Positions 7,300-15,845 of a stretch of DNA of 28,432 bases are shown here, piece by piece. Numbering within the stretch: position 1 is the stretch's first letter; each line of letters begins with the position of its first letter. The stretch spans positions 45,223 through 73,654 of the forward strand of contig HF988633.1 in assembly GCA_000434675.1 (NCBI GenBank), given 5' to 3'. Below the pieces are notes generated by a model, which saw only the letters and a program-made list of their open reading frames with translations, ran no database searches and had not been told where the DNA came from. This stretch comes from Faecalibacterium sp. CAG:1138. Lineage in GTDB: Bacteria > Bacillota > Clostridia > Christensenellales > CAG-917. A program made the position numbers and the translations under genes.

Positions 7300-7863
7300 T
7301 TAGACGCGGCTCATATATTCGCCGGTTCTGGTGTCGATTCTGATGGTGTCGCCTTCGTTTACGAAGAACGGAACCTGAATGATGTATCCGGTTTCGAGGG
7401 TTGCAGGTTTGGTGCCGCCGGTTGCGGTGTCGCCCTTAACGCCCGGTTCGCAGAAAGTGATTTGCAGTTCGACGAAGTTTTCAGGCTCAACGCTGAACGG
7501 GCTGCCGTTGAAGAAGGAAACGGTGCAAGTCATGTTCTCTTTGACGAAGTTCAAAGCGTCGGCAACGAGTTCCTTGGTGAGCGGAATTTGTTCGTAGGTT
7601 TCTTCATCCATAAAGTAGTAAAGTTCGCCGTCGCTGTAGAGATATTGCATTTTCTTTCTTTCGATGTGAGCAAGTTCGAACTTGTCGGTCGGGTTGAAAG
7701 TACGCTCGATGACGCCGCCGGAAATTACGTTGCGGATTTTGGTGCGGACGAAAGCTGCGCCTTTGCCCGGTTTGACGTGTTGAAAATCAACGATGGTGAA
7801 AACGTTACCGTTCTCTTGGAAAGTGGTGCCTTTTCTGAAATCACCTGCTAAAATATATGCCAT
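7300..7863 (-). CDS. efp: Translation elongation factor P
   Basis: EF-P binds ribosomes stalled at proline runs and helps peptide bond formation. The 187-residue product has the three beta-barrel domains of the family. The tip loop reads HVKPGKGAAF, with the modifiable lysine at residue 34. The C-terminal domain contains GDTATGGTKPATLETGYIIQVPFFVNEGD and ends GEYMSRV, as expected. The start is the ATG at 7863 (MAYILAGDFRKG) with a GGAGG site 8 bases upstream; an upstream in-frame codon at 7875 lies before that site and is not the start. It follows pepP by 18 bases and ends at two tandem terminators. IF-2 in this window carries a proline run (VPPPQP) that could need it. Confidence 0.96.
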   Translation of the reverse strand: MAYILAGDFRKGTTFQENGNVFTIVDFQHVKPGKGAAFVRTKIRNVISGGVIERTFNPTDKFELAHIERKKMQYLYSDGELYYFMDEETYEQIPLTKELVADALNFVKENMTCTVSFFNGSPFSVEPENFVELQITFCEPGVKGDTATGGTKPATLETGYIIQVPFFVNEGDTIRIDTRTGEYMSRV

Positions 7864-7881
7864 AATAACCTCCAATAAATT

Positions 7882-8940
7882 TTACAGTATAATTAAATTT
7901 TTGTCCGATTTTGAAAGAACTTCGTTGCCGCTGTCGGTGATAACGAGAAGATCCTCAACTCTTACGCCGCCCACGTCCGGAATGTAAAGCCCCGGTTCGA
8001 CGGTGATGATCATGTTCTTTTGCAAAGGCTCGACGCCGCGTTTGTTGATAAACGGATCTTCGTGAATGTCGATGCCCACGCCGTGGCCGGTGCCGTGCAG
8101 GAAGTATTTTGCCATGTCGCCGAAATATTCTCTGCAAACCTTGTCGACGTCCGCGCCGGTAACGCCCGGTTTAGCGAATTCTATGCCCGCCATGTTAGAG
8201 TGCAAAACCGATTTGTAGATGCCTTCCATTCTCTCCGACGGTTTGCCGAAGAAGAAGGTCCTCGTAATGTCGCTGCAATAGCCTTTGTATTTGCAACCGA
8301 AGTCAACGGTTATCGGCATGCCGCATTTAAGCTTCTGATCGCCTGCGTGCGCGTGAGGCTTTGAAGTGTTTTTGTCGAAAGCAACGATGGTGTCGAACGC
8401 CAAACCGTCGCCGCCGAAAGTGTGCAGACGATATTCCATTTCGTCCTTCACTTCTTTTTCGGTCATGCCTTCCTTGATGACTTTCCAAAGATCGACGATT
8501 GCAAGGTCGTTTATGGAAGCGGCCTTTTTGATAAGCTCCACTTCCTTGTCGGATTTGACGGCCCTTGCCTTAAGAAGGTCTTCCTCGATGCCCTTGAAGG
8601 TTACGCCTTTTACGTTTTCGGTCATCGAAACGTAGTCGCGATATCTCGTGGAAACGTCCTCGAAGCCCAGAACTTTTACGTTTTCGTCATGCAGAATTTC
8701 GGTGATTTGCTTAAAAACGCCTTCGGCCGCAATCCTTTGCACGTCGAATTTTTCGCCGAGAGCGATGCTTGCTTCCTCGAAGTATCTGTCGTCGGTAAGA
8801 TAGTAAGTTTTGTTTTTGGTCAGAATGATATAGGCGTTGCTGCTTTCGTATTCGGCAACGTAAAAGGTGTTGGCTTCCGCAAACAAAAGCGCGCCGTCAA
8901 CGCCTTTCAGTTTTTTTAAAATTTCAGTACCGTTTTTCAT
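7882..8940 (-). CDS. M24B Xaa-Pro aminopeptidase (PepP/YqhT-like)
   Basis: A cytosolic metallopeptidase expected to remove N-terminal residues preceding proline. The product of 352 residues has an N-terminal creatinase-like domain (about 1-120) and a C-terminal pita-bread domain. The metal ligands are visible in order: ITVDFG (Asp), CSDITRT (Asp), HGTGHGVG (His), TVEPGLYIP (Glu) and GVRVEDLL (Glu). Placement directly before efp is typical of Bacillota (yqhT-efp). I start it at the ATG at 8940. A promoter -10 element ends only 9 bases before this ATG and there is no ribosome site, so the mRNA is probably leaderless. The 63-base upstream extension of the frame overlaps the promoter and is rejected. 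Confidence 0.94.
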   Translation of the reverse strand: MKNGTEILKKLKGVDGALLFAEANTFYVAEYESSNAYIILTKNKTYYLTDDRYFEEASIALGEKFDVQRIAAEGVFKQITEILHDENVKVLGFEDVSTRYRDYVSMTENVKGVTFKGIEEDLLKARAVKSDKEVELIKKAASINDLAIVDLWKVIKEGMTEKEVKDEMEYRLHTFGGDGLAFDTIVAFDKNTSKPHAHAGDQKLKCGMPITVDFGCKYKGYCSDITRTFFFGKPSERMEGIYKSVLHSNMAGIEFAKPGVTGADVDKVCREYFGDMAKYFLHGTGHGVGIDIHEDPFINKRGVEPLQKNMIITVEPGLYIPDVGGVRVEDLLVITDSGNEVLSKSDKNLIIL

Positions 8941-8949
8941 AATACATAA

Positions 8950-8978
8950 ATTGTAACATAAACTAAGCGTTATGTAAA
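8950..8978 (-). promoter_or_regulatory. Sigma-A-type promoter for pepP-efp
   Basis: On the minus strand, TTTACA (8978-8973), a 17-base spacer, then TACAAT (8955-8950), preceded by TGT as an extended -10. Predicted start is near 8943, about 3 bases before the pepP ATG at 8940. Confidence 0.78.
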
Positions 8979-8989
8979 GTATTTCAGCC

Positions 8990-9009
8990 AAAACAAGCCG
9001 CAAAACGGC
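8990..9009 (-). terminator. Possible weak terminator after the infB operon
   Basis: Minus strand: GCCG, loop TTTTG, CGGC, then TTGTTTT. The stem is only 4 bp, so this is a weak candidate. It lies in the 84-base gap between the endonuclease IV-like gene and pepP, where an end of the long nusA/infB transcript would be expected, and I see nothing better there. Confidence 0.35.
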
Positions 9010-9024
9010 GTTTAACTTGAAAAA

Positions 9025-9885
9025 TCAAAGCGTTTTTGAAAGTTTTTCGAAGTAAATTCGTTTCATAGTCGCCGCGTCTTCCGCCTGCGTTCCCTGCGAC
9101 TCGGACAAGATAACCGGTTCCAGGTTATATTTCACCAAAACTTCCGCAAGCGGCTCGAATTTCGGCCCGTAAACGTCGTCGGCAAACGTCAGATGCTTCA
9201 CCTCGCCTTTTGCCGAGTACATAATTTTGCTGAAATGCACGTGCATTCTTTTGGTCTTTTCGGTGCCGATAGCGTTTTGGAGATACAATATAACGTTTTC
9301 GTAATCTTTTGCGGTTTTCAGGCTGCCGAGCGTTCTGGCGTTGACGTGTCCGAAATCCACGCACGGATAAATCGACTCGTCCACGTTGCAAAACTCCGCC
9401 ACTTCCTCCACGGTGCCTATTTGCGCAAACTTGCCCATGGTTTCGGCGCAGATGATTTTGTTTTCAAAGCCCGCGTCTTTCTTCAGCGACATAAATTCCT
9501 TCAAACGCCGTTTAATGAGCTCCACGCCTTCTTCCCTCGGCCTTTTGCCTTCGGTGCCCGGGTGGAAACCCGCTCTTTCGCCGCCGAGAGCGGATAACGC
9601 CTCGAGGCTTTGCAGCAAATACCCTTTGCTGTTTTCCGCCTTTTCGGGATCGGGATTAGCAAAATTTATAAAGTACGGCGCGTGAACGGAAACCTCGATG
9701 CCGTTTTCGGCAAAGTTTTTGCCGATTTCCGCAGCCGTGCTTTTTCCGATGTTCACGCCTCTGCCGAACGGATATTCGAAAACGTCCAGATTTCTGTCTT
9801 TAAGCCACTTTGCGGCTTCGACGGTGGACTTGTGGCCTTCCGCAAAAAAACTTTCGCTGTTGCCGCTTGGACCGAATTTTATCAT
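9025..9885 (-). CDS. Endonuclease IV-like TIM barrel protein (AP endonuclease family 2)
   Basis: The 286-residue protein resembles deoxyribonuclease IV, a zinc enzyme that cuts DNA at abasic sites. Segments matching its metal sites appear in order: SVHAPYFINFA (His), AGFHPGTEG (His), ICAETMGKF (Glu), CVDFGHVNA (Asp and His), MHVHFSKI (His) and VILSESQG (Glu). The site that is DRH in E. coli Nfo reads EVKHLTF here, keeping the histidine but apparently losing the aspartate. Eight of nine ligands thus appear kept, and the protein probably belongs to a distinct clostridial subfamily; substrate is uncertain. Its ATG overlaps the ribF stop by one base (TGATG), so it is the last gene of the infB operon. 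Confidence 0.85.
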   Translation of the reverse strand: MIKFGPSGNSESFFAEGHKSTVEAAKWLKDRNLDVFEYPFGRGVNIGKSTAAEIGKNFAENGIEVSVHAPYFINFANPDPEKAENSKGYLLQSLEALSALGGERAGFHPGTEGKRPREEGVELIKRRLKEFMSLKKDAGFENKIICAETMGKFAQIGTVEEVAEFCNVDESIYPCVDFGHVNARTLGSLKTAKDYENVILYLQNAIGTEKTKRMHVHFSKIMYSAKGEVKHLTFADDVYGPKFEPLAEVLVKYNLEPVILSESQGTQAEDAATMKRIYFEKLSKTL

Positions 9886-10796
9886 CAGAACCTCTTGATT
9901 GCGCCCGATTCCACGATGTCCTTGGACAAACGCAGAATAAGCTGCTCTTTAGAATCGTATTTTTGTATGCCGCGGATAAATTTGAAAAATTTAACCGTGA
10001 TGGTTTTGCCGTAAAGGTCGCCGTCGAAATCTATCAGATAAGTTTCGGTGTTGACGTCCGTCACCCCGAACGTAGGCTTGTCGCCGACGTTGGTTATGCT
10101 TTCGTAGCTTTTGCCGTCAACCACGGTGGTGGTGGCGTAAACGCCGTGCCTGATGCACATTTTTTCGGGCGGGATGTCGATGTTGGCGGTCGGAAAGCCC
10201 AAGGCTTTTCCTCTGCCGAAGTTCTTTTCGACAACTCCCGTAATGTGGTACGCTTCGCCCAGAAGCCCGTTTGCGGCCTCGACGTTGCCGACGGAAAGAT
10301 ATTGCTTAACCGTCGAAGTGCTGATTTTTTTGTCCGCCGTGTCCAGCAGAAAATCGACCACGTTGACCTTCACCTTGTAGTGCTTTGCCACGAGGTTCAA
10401 AAGATTCACGTCCCCGAAGCCGTTTTTGCCGTAGCGGTAATCGCTGCCGCAAAAAACCTCGGAAATTTTCATAGTGGAAAACAGCTTGTCCAAAAAATCG
10501 ACTGCCGGCGTGGCGGAAAACTCGTTGTCCATGGTCGCCGAAACCACGATGTCTACGCCCATATTTTTGAGCATTACAATTCTTTCCGAATAGGTATAAA
10601 CTTCGCCCTCGTCGCGGCCGACGTAGCCGAACGGATTGTTGTCAAAAGTGAACACCGCCAGCTTTTCGCCGTTTTCGGCGGCTCTTTCTTTGGCTTTTTC
10701 AATCAGATGACGATGCCCTCTGTGCACGCTGTCAAAAAAGCCCAAAGCAATCACGCATTTTTCGGCGCATATATAGTTAAATCTCAATTCAAGCAT
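9885..10796 (-). CDS. ribF: Bifunctional riboflavin kinase / FAD synthetase
   Basis: The enzyme converts riboflavin to FMN and then FAD. The 303-residue product has the N-terminal adenylyltransferase domain (about 1-180) with GFFDSVHRGH, a variant of the usual GxFDGVHxGH, and KISTSTVKQYL. The C-terminal kinase domain (about 185-300) shows GRGKALGFPTANI and RHGVYAT. The substitution of Gly to Ser in the first motif is mild. It overlaps the truB end by 8 bases and the next gene by 1, and stands in its usual place at the end of the nusA-infB-rbfA-truB cluster; rpsO, the frequent next gene, is missing here. Confidence 0.95.
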   Translation of the reverse strand: MLELRFNYICAEKCVIALGFFDSVHRGHRHLIEKAKERAAENGEKLAVFTFDNNPFGYVGRDEGEVYTYSERIVMLKNMGVDIVVSATMDNEFSATPAVDFLDKLFSTMKISEVFCGSDYRYGKNGFGDVNLLNLVAKHYKVKVNVVDFLLDTADKKISTSTVKQYLSVGNVEAANGLLGEAYHITGVVEKNFGRGKALGFPTANIDIPPEKMCIRHGVYATTTVVDGKSYESITNVGDKPTFGVTDVNTETYLIDFDGDLYGKTITVKFFKFIRGIQKYDSKEQLILRLSKDIVESGAIKRF

Positions 10797-11679
10797 TTTC
10801 CAACCTCGTCTTAACTATCAGATATTCGTTTTCGGTTTCGCCGATGCCCAGAAGCTCGTTTGAAACGTACACCGCAAAAGGCCCTTTTTCGGGGCTTCCC
10901 ATCTTCGTCTTCACGCCGCATCTGACTTGTTTTTCAAATTTTTCAGGCACGTCGAAGCGCTCGAAGCTTGAAGTAACGGTTTCAATCGGCATAACGAATT
11001 TTGTCGGATTTAAGGCAAATTCTTCCAAATTTACGCTGTTTTCCATCAAAAATTCGCCGCTTTTTGTACGAATAATGAAACTCATATAAGCAAGCGCGCC
11101 AAGCCTTGCGGCAATATCGCGAACAAGCGATCTTATGTACGTTCCGCCCTCGCAGACTATGTCCAGAACGTAGTGTCCGGGTTCGATTTCTCTTTGAACG
11201 CTTATGTCAAAAATTTTCACCGGTCTTGCAGCAATCACCACTTCGCCGCCGCGCCTTGCCAGCTTATAGGCCTTAACTCCGCCCACCGAAAGGCTCGAAT
11301 ACGCAGGCGGAACCTGCATAACGTCGCCCGTAAGCTCGGGCAAAACGGCCTTAAGCTCCTCCGCTGTCGGCAAAACGTCGGAGGTTTCGGTTACCTCGCC
11401 GTAGCTGTCCAGCGTGTCGGTGGTTTTCCCGAAGCATATCCCAGCGCGATATTTCTTGATTTTTTTGGTGGTGTACTCAAAAAGCTTGGTTCCCGCTCCC
11501 ACGGCAATGGGCAAAACTCCCGCACCGTTCGGATCCAAGGTTCCGAGATGACCGACTTTAATTTTTTTGTCCCCGGTCGCGCTGCGAAGAATCCCCCTCA
11601 CTTTCACCACGACGTCGCTCGACGTCATGCCCGAGGGTTTATTTACCGCTATGAAACCGGAAAGCTTTTTTTCACTCAT
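10789..11679 (-). CDS. truB: tRNA pseudouridine-55 synthase TruB
   Basis: TruB makes pseudouridine at position 55 in the T loop of tRNAs. The product has 296 residues. The catalytic aspartate is D49 in GHLGTLDPNGAGVLPIAVG, and the following YRAGICFGKTTDTLDSYGE, MQVPPAYSSL and EGGTYIRSLVRDIA segments are all TruB signatures. A small PUA-like end (about residues 240-296) is present. I chose the ATG at 11679 because it overlaps the nrnA stop as ATGA; an in-frame codon at 11694 is possible but would add only five residues. Standard position between nrnA and ribF. Confidence 0.96.
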   Translation of the reverse strand: MSEKKLSGFIAVNKPSGMTSSDVVVKVRGILRSATGDKKIKVGHLGTLDPNGAGVLPIAVGAGTKLFEYTTKKIKKYRAGICFGKTTDTLDSYGEVTETSDVLPTAEELKAVLPELTGDVMQVPPAYSSLSVGGVKAYKLARRGGEVVIAARPVKIFDISVQREIEPGHYVLDIVCEGGTYIRSLVRDIAARLGALAYMSFIIRTKSGEFLMENSVNLEEFALNPTKFVMPIETVTSSFERFDVPEKFEKQVRCGVKTKMGSPEKGPFAVYVSNELLGIGETENEYLIVKTRLENA

Positions 11680-12650
11680 AAAACGTCTCCGCAAGCTTTC
11701 AGAATTTTGTCCAAAACGTCCTCGTAGTAGCCCGACAGTCTTGCTCCTGCCGCCCTTTTGTGGCCTCCTCCGCCAAAAAACGACAGCATATCCGCCGCGT
11801 CAACCTTTTCCGACGAACGAACGCTGATTTTGAAGCTTTTTTCACCCGCTTCGCAAATCGAAACGGCAACGTCGACGCCTTTTATGGCGATAAGCTCCTG
11901 CACGACTCCTTCGGTGTTCTCGGGTGAAGTGCCCGTTTCCGAAAAATCGTCCTTTCTGAAGGTAATCACGGCCACGCGGTCGTCAAAGAAAAATTTGGTT
12001 TTTGCCAAAACTCTGCTCTTAAGCATAAAAACGGGCTTACTCGTTTCCGAAAGCATCTTAAAAATTATGCCGGACGCGTCGAAACTGAATTTATAAAGCT
12101 CGCAGACAACCTCCATGGTGCGCGCCGTAACCGACGAAAATCTGAAACACCCGGTATCCGTAACGAGGCCGACGAACAGACATTTTGCAACCTCGTCGTC
12201 CATAAGCGGCTTTCCCGAAAGCTTCTCGAGCTCTCTTATAACGAAGTAAACGAGCTCGCAGGTTGCCGCGGCCGAAGAGTCCGCCAAAGCGCACCCGAAA
12301 TTCGACTGCAAGCCCTTGTGATGATCGACGGCAAGCGTCTTTTTTGCGTGCTTAAAATACTTCGCCGAAACGCCGCCTCTTGACGTTTCCGAAAAATCAA
12401 CCGCGACCGCCAAATCAAACTTTTTCTCGGATGACGTGTTGATTTTTTCAAAATTTTGCAAAATCGAAAGCTTTTCGTAAGGAAAATCGTCGCAAAAAAT
12501 CTCGGCCGTTTTTGACAGTTTTTCCAAAACGGCTTTTAAGGCAAGCGCCGCGCCCACCGTGTCGCCGTCGGGATTGACGTGGCACACCAGCGCAACGGTC
12601 GCCGCTTCAAAAAGATTTTTTGCGGCAAGTTCAGTCCTCGTTTTTGTCAT
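11676..12650 (-). CDS. nrnA: DHH/DHHA1 phosphoesterase NrnA (nanoRNase / pAp phosphatase)
   Basis: NrnA degrades very short RNAs and hydrolyses 3',5'-pAp. The 324-residue product has an N-terminal DHH domain: HVNPDGD (about 24-30), AVDFSET, the DHH of LAVDHHKG, and LVTDTGCFRF. The C-terminal DHHA1 domain has the GGGGHKRAAGARLSG substrate-binding loop. All manganese-binding residues are present. The gene overlaps rbfA by 20 bases at its start and truB by 4 at its end, so translation is coupled along the operon. Confidence 0.94.
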   Translation of the reverse strand: MTKTRTELAAKNLFEAATVALVCHVNPDGDTVGAALALKAVLEKLSKTAEIFCDDFPYEKLSILQNFEKINTSSEKKFDLAVAVDFSETSRGGVSAKYFKHAKKTLAVDHHKGLQSNFGCALADSSAAATCELVYFVIRELEKLSGKPLMDDEVAKCLFVGLVTDTGCFRFSSVTARTMEVVCELYKFSFDASGIIFKMLSETSKPVFMLKSRVLAKTKFFFDDRVAVITFRKDDFSETGTSPENTEGVVQELIAIKGVDVAVSICEAGEKSFKISVRSSEKVDAADMLSFFGGGGHKRAAGARLSGYYEDVLDKILKACGDVL

Positions 12651-12996
12651 CGGTGATGTTAAGCTTGTTGATGATGTCGGTGATTTTCATACCGTATTCG
12701 ATGCTGTCGTCCAGAACGAAAGTCAAATCGGGAATGTTTCGTATGTCCATTCTGTGTTTAAGCTCGTTCTTGATAAATCCCGCGGCAGACCTAATGGCCT
12801 TCAAGGTTTCTTTCGGGTCCTCAACGTTCAAAAACGACAAATATACTTTTGCCGTTTTCAGATCTGTGGCCGCGTTGACCCGAAGAACGCTGATCATTCC
12901 GCCCTGCGTCCTCGGATCCTTCAAGCCGTAGTTTATAACGTATGAAATTTGTTTTTCCAGCTCACTGTTGATGCGCTGAATTTTGTTGTTACTCAT
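12631..12996 (-). CDS. rbfA: Ribosome-binding factor A
   Basis: RbfA binds immature 30S subunits and helps mature the 5' end of 16S rRNA. The product is 121 residues, usual for the family, with the single KH-like fold: RINSELEKQISYVINYGLKDPR at the start, ISVLRVNAATDLKTAKVYLSFL in the middle and ELKHRMDIRNIPDLTFVLDDSIEYGMKI toward the end. It overlaps the infB stop by 8 bases. In many relatives ylxP lies between infB and rbfA, but not here. Confidence 0.95.
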   Translation of the reverse strand: MSNNKIQRINSELEKQISYVINYGLKDPRTQGGMISVLRVNAATDLKTAKVYLSFLNVEDPKETLKAIRSAAGFIKNELKHRMDIRNIPDLTFVLDDSIEYGMKITDIINKLNITDDKNED

Positions 12997-15535
12997 TTAT
13001 CTGCTCCATAACGTAAGCTTCGATTACGTCGCCTTCTTTGATGTCCGAGAAGTTCTGAATGCTCATACCGCAGTCGTAGCCTCTGGCAACTTCCTTAACG
13101 TCGTCCTTGAAGCGTTTAAGGCTGGAAAGCTGACCGTCGTAGATGATGACGCCCGCCCTGAGCAGTCTGACCTTGCAGTTTCTGACGATTTTGCCGTCGA
13201 TAACCATGCAGCCGGCAACTGTGCCGACGCCCGTAATTTTGTAAACCTGACGAACCTCGGCTCTGCCCAAAGTGTTTTCCTTAAATTTCGGATCGAGCAT
13301 ACCCTTGATGGCTTTTTCCACGTCGTCGATGGCTTCGTAGATGATACTGTAGGTTCTGACGTCGATTTTTTCGCGTTCGGCAATGACCTTTGCGTTGTTA
13401 TCCGGCCTGATGTTGAAGCCGATAACGACGGCGTTTGAGGTTTTTGCAAGCATAATGTCGCTTTCGTTGATTGCGCCGACCGCACCATGAACCACTTTCA
13501 CCTTAACTTCGTCGCTCGAAAGCTTCAGAAGCGATTGTTTGACCGCTTCCACGCTGCCCTGAACGTCGGCCTTGATGATAAGGTTAAGCTCTTTGGTTTC
13601 GCCGGTGGAAAGCTGACTGAAGATGTCGTCCAAAGAAGCAGGCTTGTTTTGCGCGGCGCTTTCTTCTTTTTGTTTGAGTTTTCTTTCTTCCGCAACCTTT
13701 CTGGCAAGAGAAGCGTCCTCTGCCGCGATCAATTGATCGCCCGCGTTAGGAACTTCCTCAAAGCCCAGCACGGAAACTGCCGTGGACGGACCTGCGCTTT
13801 TCACTATGCGGCCTTTGTCGTCAAACATATTTCTGATTTTGCCGCATACGGTGCCCGCAACGACGTTGTCGCCGACGTGAAGCGTGCCGTTCTGCACCAA
13901 GATGGTTGCAACAGGGCCGCGGCCTTTGTCGAGTTTGGCTTCGATGATGCTGCCTTTTGCCATGCGGTTAGGGTTTGCTTTAAGCTCGGACACTTCGGCA
14001 ACCAGCAATATGGTTTCCAAAAGCTCCGACACGCCCTGACCGGTTTTAGCCGAAACGTAGCACACAGGAACGGTGCCGCCCCAAACTTCCGGAACGAGGT
14101 CGTAATCGGTCATTTGTTGCAAAACTCTGTCAGGCGTTGCGCCCGGTTTGTCGATTTTGTTGACGGCAACGATAATCTGAACGCCCGCGGCTTTCGCGTG
14201 GTTGATGGCTTCGACGGTCTGCGGCATAATACAGTCGTCTGCCGCAACGACGATGACGGCGATATCGGTTACCATTGCGCCCCTGAGCCTCATGGTGGTG
14301 AAAGCTTCGTGTCCCGGGGTGTCCAAAAACGTTATAGGACTGCCGTTAAGCGTAACGGTGTACGCGCCGATATGTTGCGTGATGCCGCCCGCTTCGCCGG
14401 AAGCGACGTTTGCTTTTCTGATGTAGTCCAAAAGGCTGGTTTTGCCGTGGTCGACGTGTCCCATAATGGTTACGACAGGAGGTCTCGGAACGAGATTTTC
14501 GTCGTTTTCGTCGTCTGCGGAAACCTTGGACAAGCTTTCTTCGGCGGTGTCGTCAACCTTAAGCTCCAGTTCGATGCCGAGTTCGTTTGCCACAAGCTCA
14601 GCGGTTTCGAAGTCGATGCTTTCGTTAATGGTCTTGACGATGCCCAGATTGAACAACTGTTTGATGATTTCGGTGCCGGTTTTTCCGATTTTTTCGCTCA
14701 AAACCTTAATCGGCACTATCTTACTTGTAATAACAGCCTTTTCGATTTTTGCGTATTGAGTAGGCGCCTGAACCTCTTTTTTCTTTTTCAGGCTCTTATA
14801 TCTGCGGTTGGAAACTTCGCCGTCCTCGTCCATAACGAAGCCGTTGTCGTCGATGTAACCCATGCGGATAAGAGTCCTCTTGTCCTTGGCCTTTTTGTCC
14901 TGTTGATTGTCGGAATTTTTGGATTTTTTGCCGAAGTCCTTGTTCTGCGGCTTGCTCGGTTGAGGTGGCGGAACAGTCGGTTTTGCAAACGTAGTCTGCG
15001 GCCTTTGCCCTGCGTTAGGCCTTTCCTGACCGAAGCCGTTTTGCCCTTGCGGCCTTGCGCCGGTTTGCGGACGGGAGCCCTGCGCGGCGCCGCCTTGCGG
15101 ACGCTGCGAGCGTTGCGGCTTGTCGTCAAACACTCTGACCTGAACGTTAGGGTTGGTTTTAGGCGCGGCAGGAGCCGTAGGCGCAACCGTTTTTTCTTCC
15201 TGCGCCACTGCGCTTGCGGCCTTTTCCGCTTCTTCCGCTTCCTTGGCTTTTGCGGCCGTTTCCTCGGCCTCTTTTGCCTTTCTTTCGGCTTCTGCGGCTT
15301 TCAGAAGCTCGGCCTCTTTTTCGGCCCTAAGCTTTTCTGCCGCTTCGTCTTCGGCGCGTTTCCGAATCTCCAGAAGATTGTTTTTCGCCTCCAGAAGCGT
15401 TTTTTTGGTGTCGTCTATTTTAGCTCTCGCATTTTTCAAGCGTTCCTTGACTCCGTCCATGCCGGAAGCAAGAAGCTGTTGACCAAGCTTGATGCCCGCG
15501 AGATTGTCGTTGGAATTTTGTTGTACGTTAGCCAT
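12989..15535 (-). CDS. infB: Translation initiation factor IF-2
   Basis: IF-2 is the GTPase that brings initiator tRNA to the 30S subunit. The 848-residue product has a long variable N-terminal region: an Ala/Glu/Lys coiled coil (about residues 30-115), a Pro/Gln/Gly-rich linker (about 120-215) and a lysine-rich stretch. Then come the IF2-N segment (VPIKVLSEKIGKTGTEIIKQLF) and the G domain. G1 is GHVDHGKTS near 355-363, followed by DTPGHEAF, NKID and the SAKTGQG loop. Domains II, III and the tRNA-binding C domain are complete. The ATG at 15535 has AAAGGAG upstream. It contains a proline run, VPPPQP. Start and length are normal for clostridia. Confidence 0.97.
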   Translation of the reverse strand: MANVQQNSNDNLAGIKLGQQLLASGMDGVKERLKNARAKIDDTKKTLLEAKNNLLEIRKRAEDEAAEKLRAEKEAELLKAAEAERKAKEAEETAAKAKEAEEAEKAASAVAQEEKTVAPTAPAAPKTNPNVQVRVFDDKPQRSQRPQGGAAQGSRPQTGARPQGQNGFGQERPNAGQRPQTTFAKPTVPPPQPSKPQNKDFGKKSKNSDNQQDKKAKDKRTLIRMGYIDDNGFVMDEDGEVSNRRYKSLKKKKEVQAPTQYAKIEKAVITSKIVPIKVLSEKIGKTGTEIIKQLFNLGIVKTINESIDFETAELVANELGIELELKVDDTAEESLSKVSADDENDENLVPRPPVVTIMGHVDHGKTSLLDYIRKANVASGEAGGITQHIGAYTVTLNGSPITFLDTPGHEAFTTMRLRGAMVTDIAVIVVAADDCIMPQTVEAINHAKAAGVQIIVAVNKIDKPGATPDRVLQQMTDYDLVPEVWGGTVPVCYVSAKTGQGVSELLETILLVAEVSELKANPNRMAKGSIIEAKLDKGRGPVATILVQNGTLHVGDNVVAGTVCGKIRNMFDDKGRIVKSAGPSTAVSVLGFEEVPNAGDQLIAAEDASLARKVAEERKLKQKEESAAQNKPASLDDIFSQLSTGETKELNLIIKADVQGSVEAVKQSLLKLSSDEVKVKVVHGAVGAINESDIMLAKTSNAVVIGFNIRPDNNAKVIAEREKIDVRTYSIIYEAIDDVEKAIKGMLDPKFKENTLGRAEVRQVYKITGVGTVAGCMVIDGKIVRNCKVRLLRAGVIIYDGQLSSLKRFKDDVKEVARGYDCGMSIQNFSDIKEGDVIEAYVMEQINE

Positions 15536-15845
15536 TCTCTTTCTCCTTTATTTCAACAGAACGTATTATGGCGTCGGCCAGATCCTTGTTGGTTATGGCC
15601 AGAGCCTTCGTGTTGCGTTTCAAAATATCTTCGAGCGTGTAACCGTCTTCCAGGATTATCAGCTTCGAACCGGTTTCTTCGGCGTAAGCGGCGATTTTGT
15701 CGCGCAGGTTTTCGGACGCGGTGGAGCTTAAAAGAATCAGTTTCCTCTTTCTCTTTTTCTCCATAATGAGGTCGCTGCCCCACAAAACCTGACCGGCCCT
15801 CACGGCAAACCCGACATACGTGCTAAGTTTGTTGTAGTCTGTCAT
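15528..15845 (-). CDS. ylxQ: L7Ae/L30e-family RNA-binding protein (YlxQ)
   Basis: A 105-residue protein of the L7Ae/L30e/S12e/Gadd45 family, expected to bind kink-turn RNA. It starts MTDYNKLSTYVGFAVRAGQVLWGSD and has KRKLILLSSTASENLRDKI, the usual alternation of strands and helices. I chose the ATG at 15845, which has an AAGGAGG site immediately upstream (3 bases); the frame is open back to 15905, but that extra part overlaps ylxR in another frame. It overlaps ylxR by 23 bases and infB by 8. Its place between ylxR and infB is diagnostic. Confidence 0.92.
   Translation of the reverse strand: MTDYNKLSTYVGFAVRAGQVLWGSDLIMEKKRKRKLILLSSTASENLRDKIAAYAEETGSKLIILEDGYTLEDILKRNTKALAITNKDLADAIIRSVEIKEKENG

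Noticed and set aside
13487..15766. Long open frame of 759 codons on the plus strand opposite infB
   Set aside because: It mirrors infB codon usage, has no ribosome site at its start and no recognisable domain. The certain gene is infB on the other strand.
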